NCBI RefSeq assembly: GCF_900113285.1
Contig: NZ_FOOT01000003.1
Coordinates: 248,001-312,000, forward strand
Source: Pontibacter chinhatensis
GTDB taxonomy: Bacteria > Bacteroidota > Bacteroidia > Cytophagales > Hymenobacteraceae
DNA: 64,000 nt
Direction of reading: 5' to 3'
The notes beneath the pieces were generated by a model, which was given only the letters and a program-made list of their open reading frames with translations, was not told where the DNA came from and did no database searches. The stretch's first letter is position 1, and each line of letters starts with the position of its first letter. A program made the translations under genes and the position numbers. Positions 63,381-64,000 of this stretch are shown here, one piece after another.

Positions 63381-63523
63381 CCCGCAAGTTTGAGCGAAGC
63401 GGTAACTTGTGGGAAAGTATGGCAGCAAGTTTTCAACTTGCGAAAGTATAGATATCAAAATAAGCCAGTTACAAACTGGCCTCAAAGTATAACCACAAGT
63501 TGCGCGGTCGTTAAACTTGCGGG
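63381..63523. repeat. REP-like array of four hairpins
   Basis: Four hairpins in 143 bp: CCCGCAAGTT/AACTTGTGGG (63381-63413), GCAAGTT/AACTTGC (63425-63441), GCCAGTT/AACTGGC (63464-63480) and CCACAAGTT/AACTTGCGG (63493-63522). The last is close to the reverse complement of the first, so the element is also one large inverted repeat. An AAGTAT[AG] word follows each of the first three hairpins. Short hairpins with AAGTT/AACTT arms are typical of REP elements moved by REP-associated tyrosine transposases. No such transposase is in the window. Confidence 0.75.
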
Positions 63524-63545
63524 ATGGGGGTTGTGGTATAGAGAA

Positions 63546-64000
63546 TTATTTCCTGTTTGTAATCAGATAAAAGTTTAGCCCTGCGCTTACTAGTAATAGA
63601 GTGATTAAGGCAATGGTAAGGGTTCTGGACGAAGCACTAGCTTCTTCAAGCTGATTCATTTTGTTAACCATATCGTGATATTGGGGAGTAAGCATTCTAA
63701 TTATTCCAATATCACGCAAGTTATCTTTATTGCTATCCGGCAAAGCCTTAAGCCTTTGCAAATCAGCTTCGTCAAATCTCTCTAAAAGTCTAGTTCTGGT
63801 GCACTGGTCAGTTACATGAACTCCAGCGTAATCACTATAAGCAAAAACAACGTAAGTTTTATCCTTTTCAAAATTGAAGCTACAGGAGGAACTAACCATA
63901 TCCATGACAGCTATAGGCCCTTTCCCAACTTTTGAACTTTTAAAGCCCTGTATGACATCAAATATCACGACTTGGGCTCCTTCTCCCTGTTCAAAATAAA
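63546..64000 (-). CDS. TIMP/NTR-domain-like membrane protein, partial
   Basis: The frame is open to the right edge; codons upstream of the GTG at 63968 continue with residues YFEQGEGAQVV, so the N-terminus is missing. About 151 codons are visible. The visible part contains FDVIQGFK, a Cys in SSCSFNFEKDKTYVVFAYSD and a later CTRTRLLE, which fit the strand and cysteine pattern of bacterial tissue-inhibitor-of-metalloproteinase/netrin-like domains. A C-terminal membrane helix (TLTIALITLLLVSAGLNFYLI split at 20) anchors it. A/T-rich codons set it apart from its neighbours. The family call is moderate. Confidence 0.65.
   Translation of the reverse strand, partial: YFEQGEGAQVVIFDVIQGFKSSKVGKGPIAVMDMVSSSCSFNFEKDKTYVVFAYSDYAGVHVTDQCTRTRLLERFDEADLQRLKALPDSNKDNLRDIGIIRMLTPQYHDMVNKMNQLEEASASSRTLTIALITLLLVSAGLNFYLITNRK

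Larger units (their letters stand above)
1551..63490. repeat. Window-wide dispersed heptamer AAGTATA / TATACTT
   Basis: Exact copies occur throughout on both strands, in coding and non-coding DNA. In my incomplete hand count there are about 31 copies in the first 14 kb, about 10 between 17.78 and 20.07 kb and about 12 in the last 4 kb. Fewer than two per 14 kb are expected for equal base frequencies. Most are extended to (T/C)TATACTT(T/G). Three are joined into the 10-bp palindrome AAGTATACTT (18256-18265, 19417-19426 and 61215-61224). In genes it uses codons rare in this window (ATA, CTT). Confidence 0.85.

Noticed and set aside
1..64000. tRNA, rRNA, CRISPR, riboswitch and prophage signals
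   Set aside because: I looked through the intergenic regions for cloverleaf ends, direct-repeat spacers, known aptamer cores and integrase or capsid genes, and found none. A covariance search could still find a missed RNA.

Overview
The window is about 64 kb of chromosome from a Bacteroidota bacterium, most likely a Cytophagales/Hymenobacteraceae member close to Pontibacter. The evidence is a base composition near 50 percent GC, promoters of the Bacteroidetes TAnnTTTG type, a PorP/SprF plus GldK/GldJ-like type IX secretion pair, and Bacteroidetes-type families (DUF3857-transglutaminase, DUF4175, DUF2490, DUF4382, DUF1080). There is no rRNA, tRNA, CRISPR array, prophage or intact insertion sequence that I can see. 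Genes are mostly housekeeping and are mainly on the minus strand between 14 and 44 kb.

Layout. 0-2 kb: the end of a DUF1704 (QEGLA-motif) protein followed by a GshB-like ATP-grasp ligase, then a possible small RNA. 2-13 kb: membrane, transglutaminase and ABC-exporter genes, a DUF1080 lipoprotein, a decayed duplicate of the 3' end of the ABC gene, a DUF2490 protein, a flavoprotein, a fasciclin protein and a rhomboid protease. 13-22 kb: two HAD phosphatases, polyprenyl synthetase with RNase R, a DUF695/RraB protein, a double-ATPase oligopeptide ABC protein, and lspA. 22-30 kb: ileS (with an altered HIGH motif), csbD, glyS and a PiT-like phosphate transporter behind a Pho-box-like repeat. 30-44 kb: small unknown genes, a CPA2 antiporter, an intergenic stretch with DnaA boxes, an Ig-like lipoprotein, a methyltransferase, mnmG with a perfect parS palindrome just upstream, ybeY, an RsbW-like ATPase, a large DUF4175 coiled-coil protein and exonuclease III. 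44-55 kb: a carboxymuconolactone-decarboxylase-family protein, comF, mqo, DUF4265, the gldK/J-porP pair, an AsmA-like protein and a DUF4382 lipoprotein. 55-64 kb: DinB, diacylglycerol kinase, tandem msrB genes, two SDR dehydrogenases, GNAT, DUF1905/YdeI, a quinone-oxidoreductase-like gene, and a truncated TIMP/NTR-like membrane protein at the right edge.

The most unusual signals are not genes. The heptamer AAGTATA/TATACTT is scattered at roughly one copy per 300-450 bp over the whole window, in genes as well as between them, and in genes it often forces otherwise rare codons. A parS site, mnmG and a DnaA-box cluster lie within 5.3 kb of one another and suggest that the replication origin is in or near this window. 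Three structured intergenic repeats (13.7, 55.9 and 63.4 kb) look like mobile or REP-like elements. The gene pair at the left edge (a putative metallopeptidase plus an ATP-grasp ligase) is the best candidate for a poorly described biochemical system.
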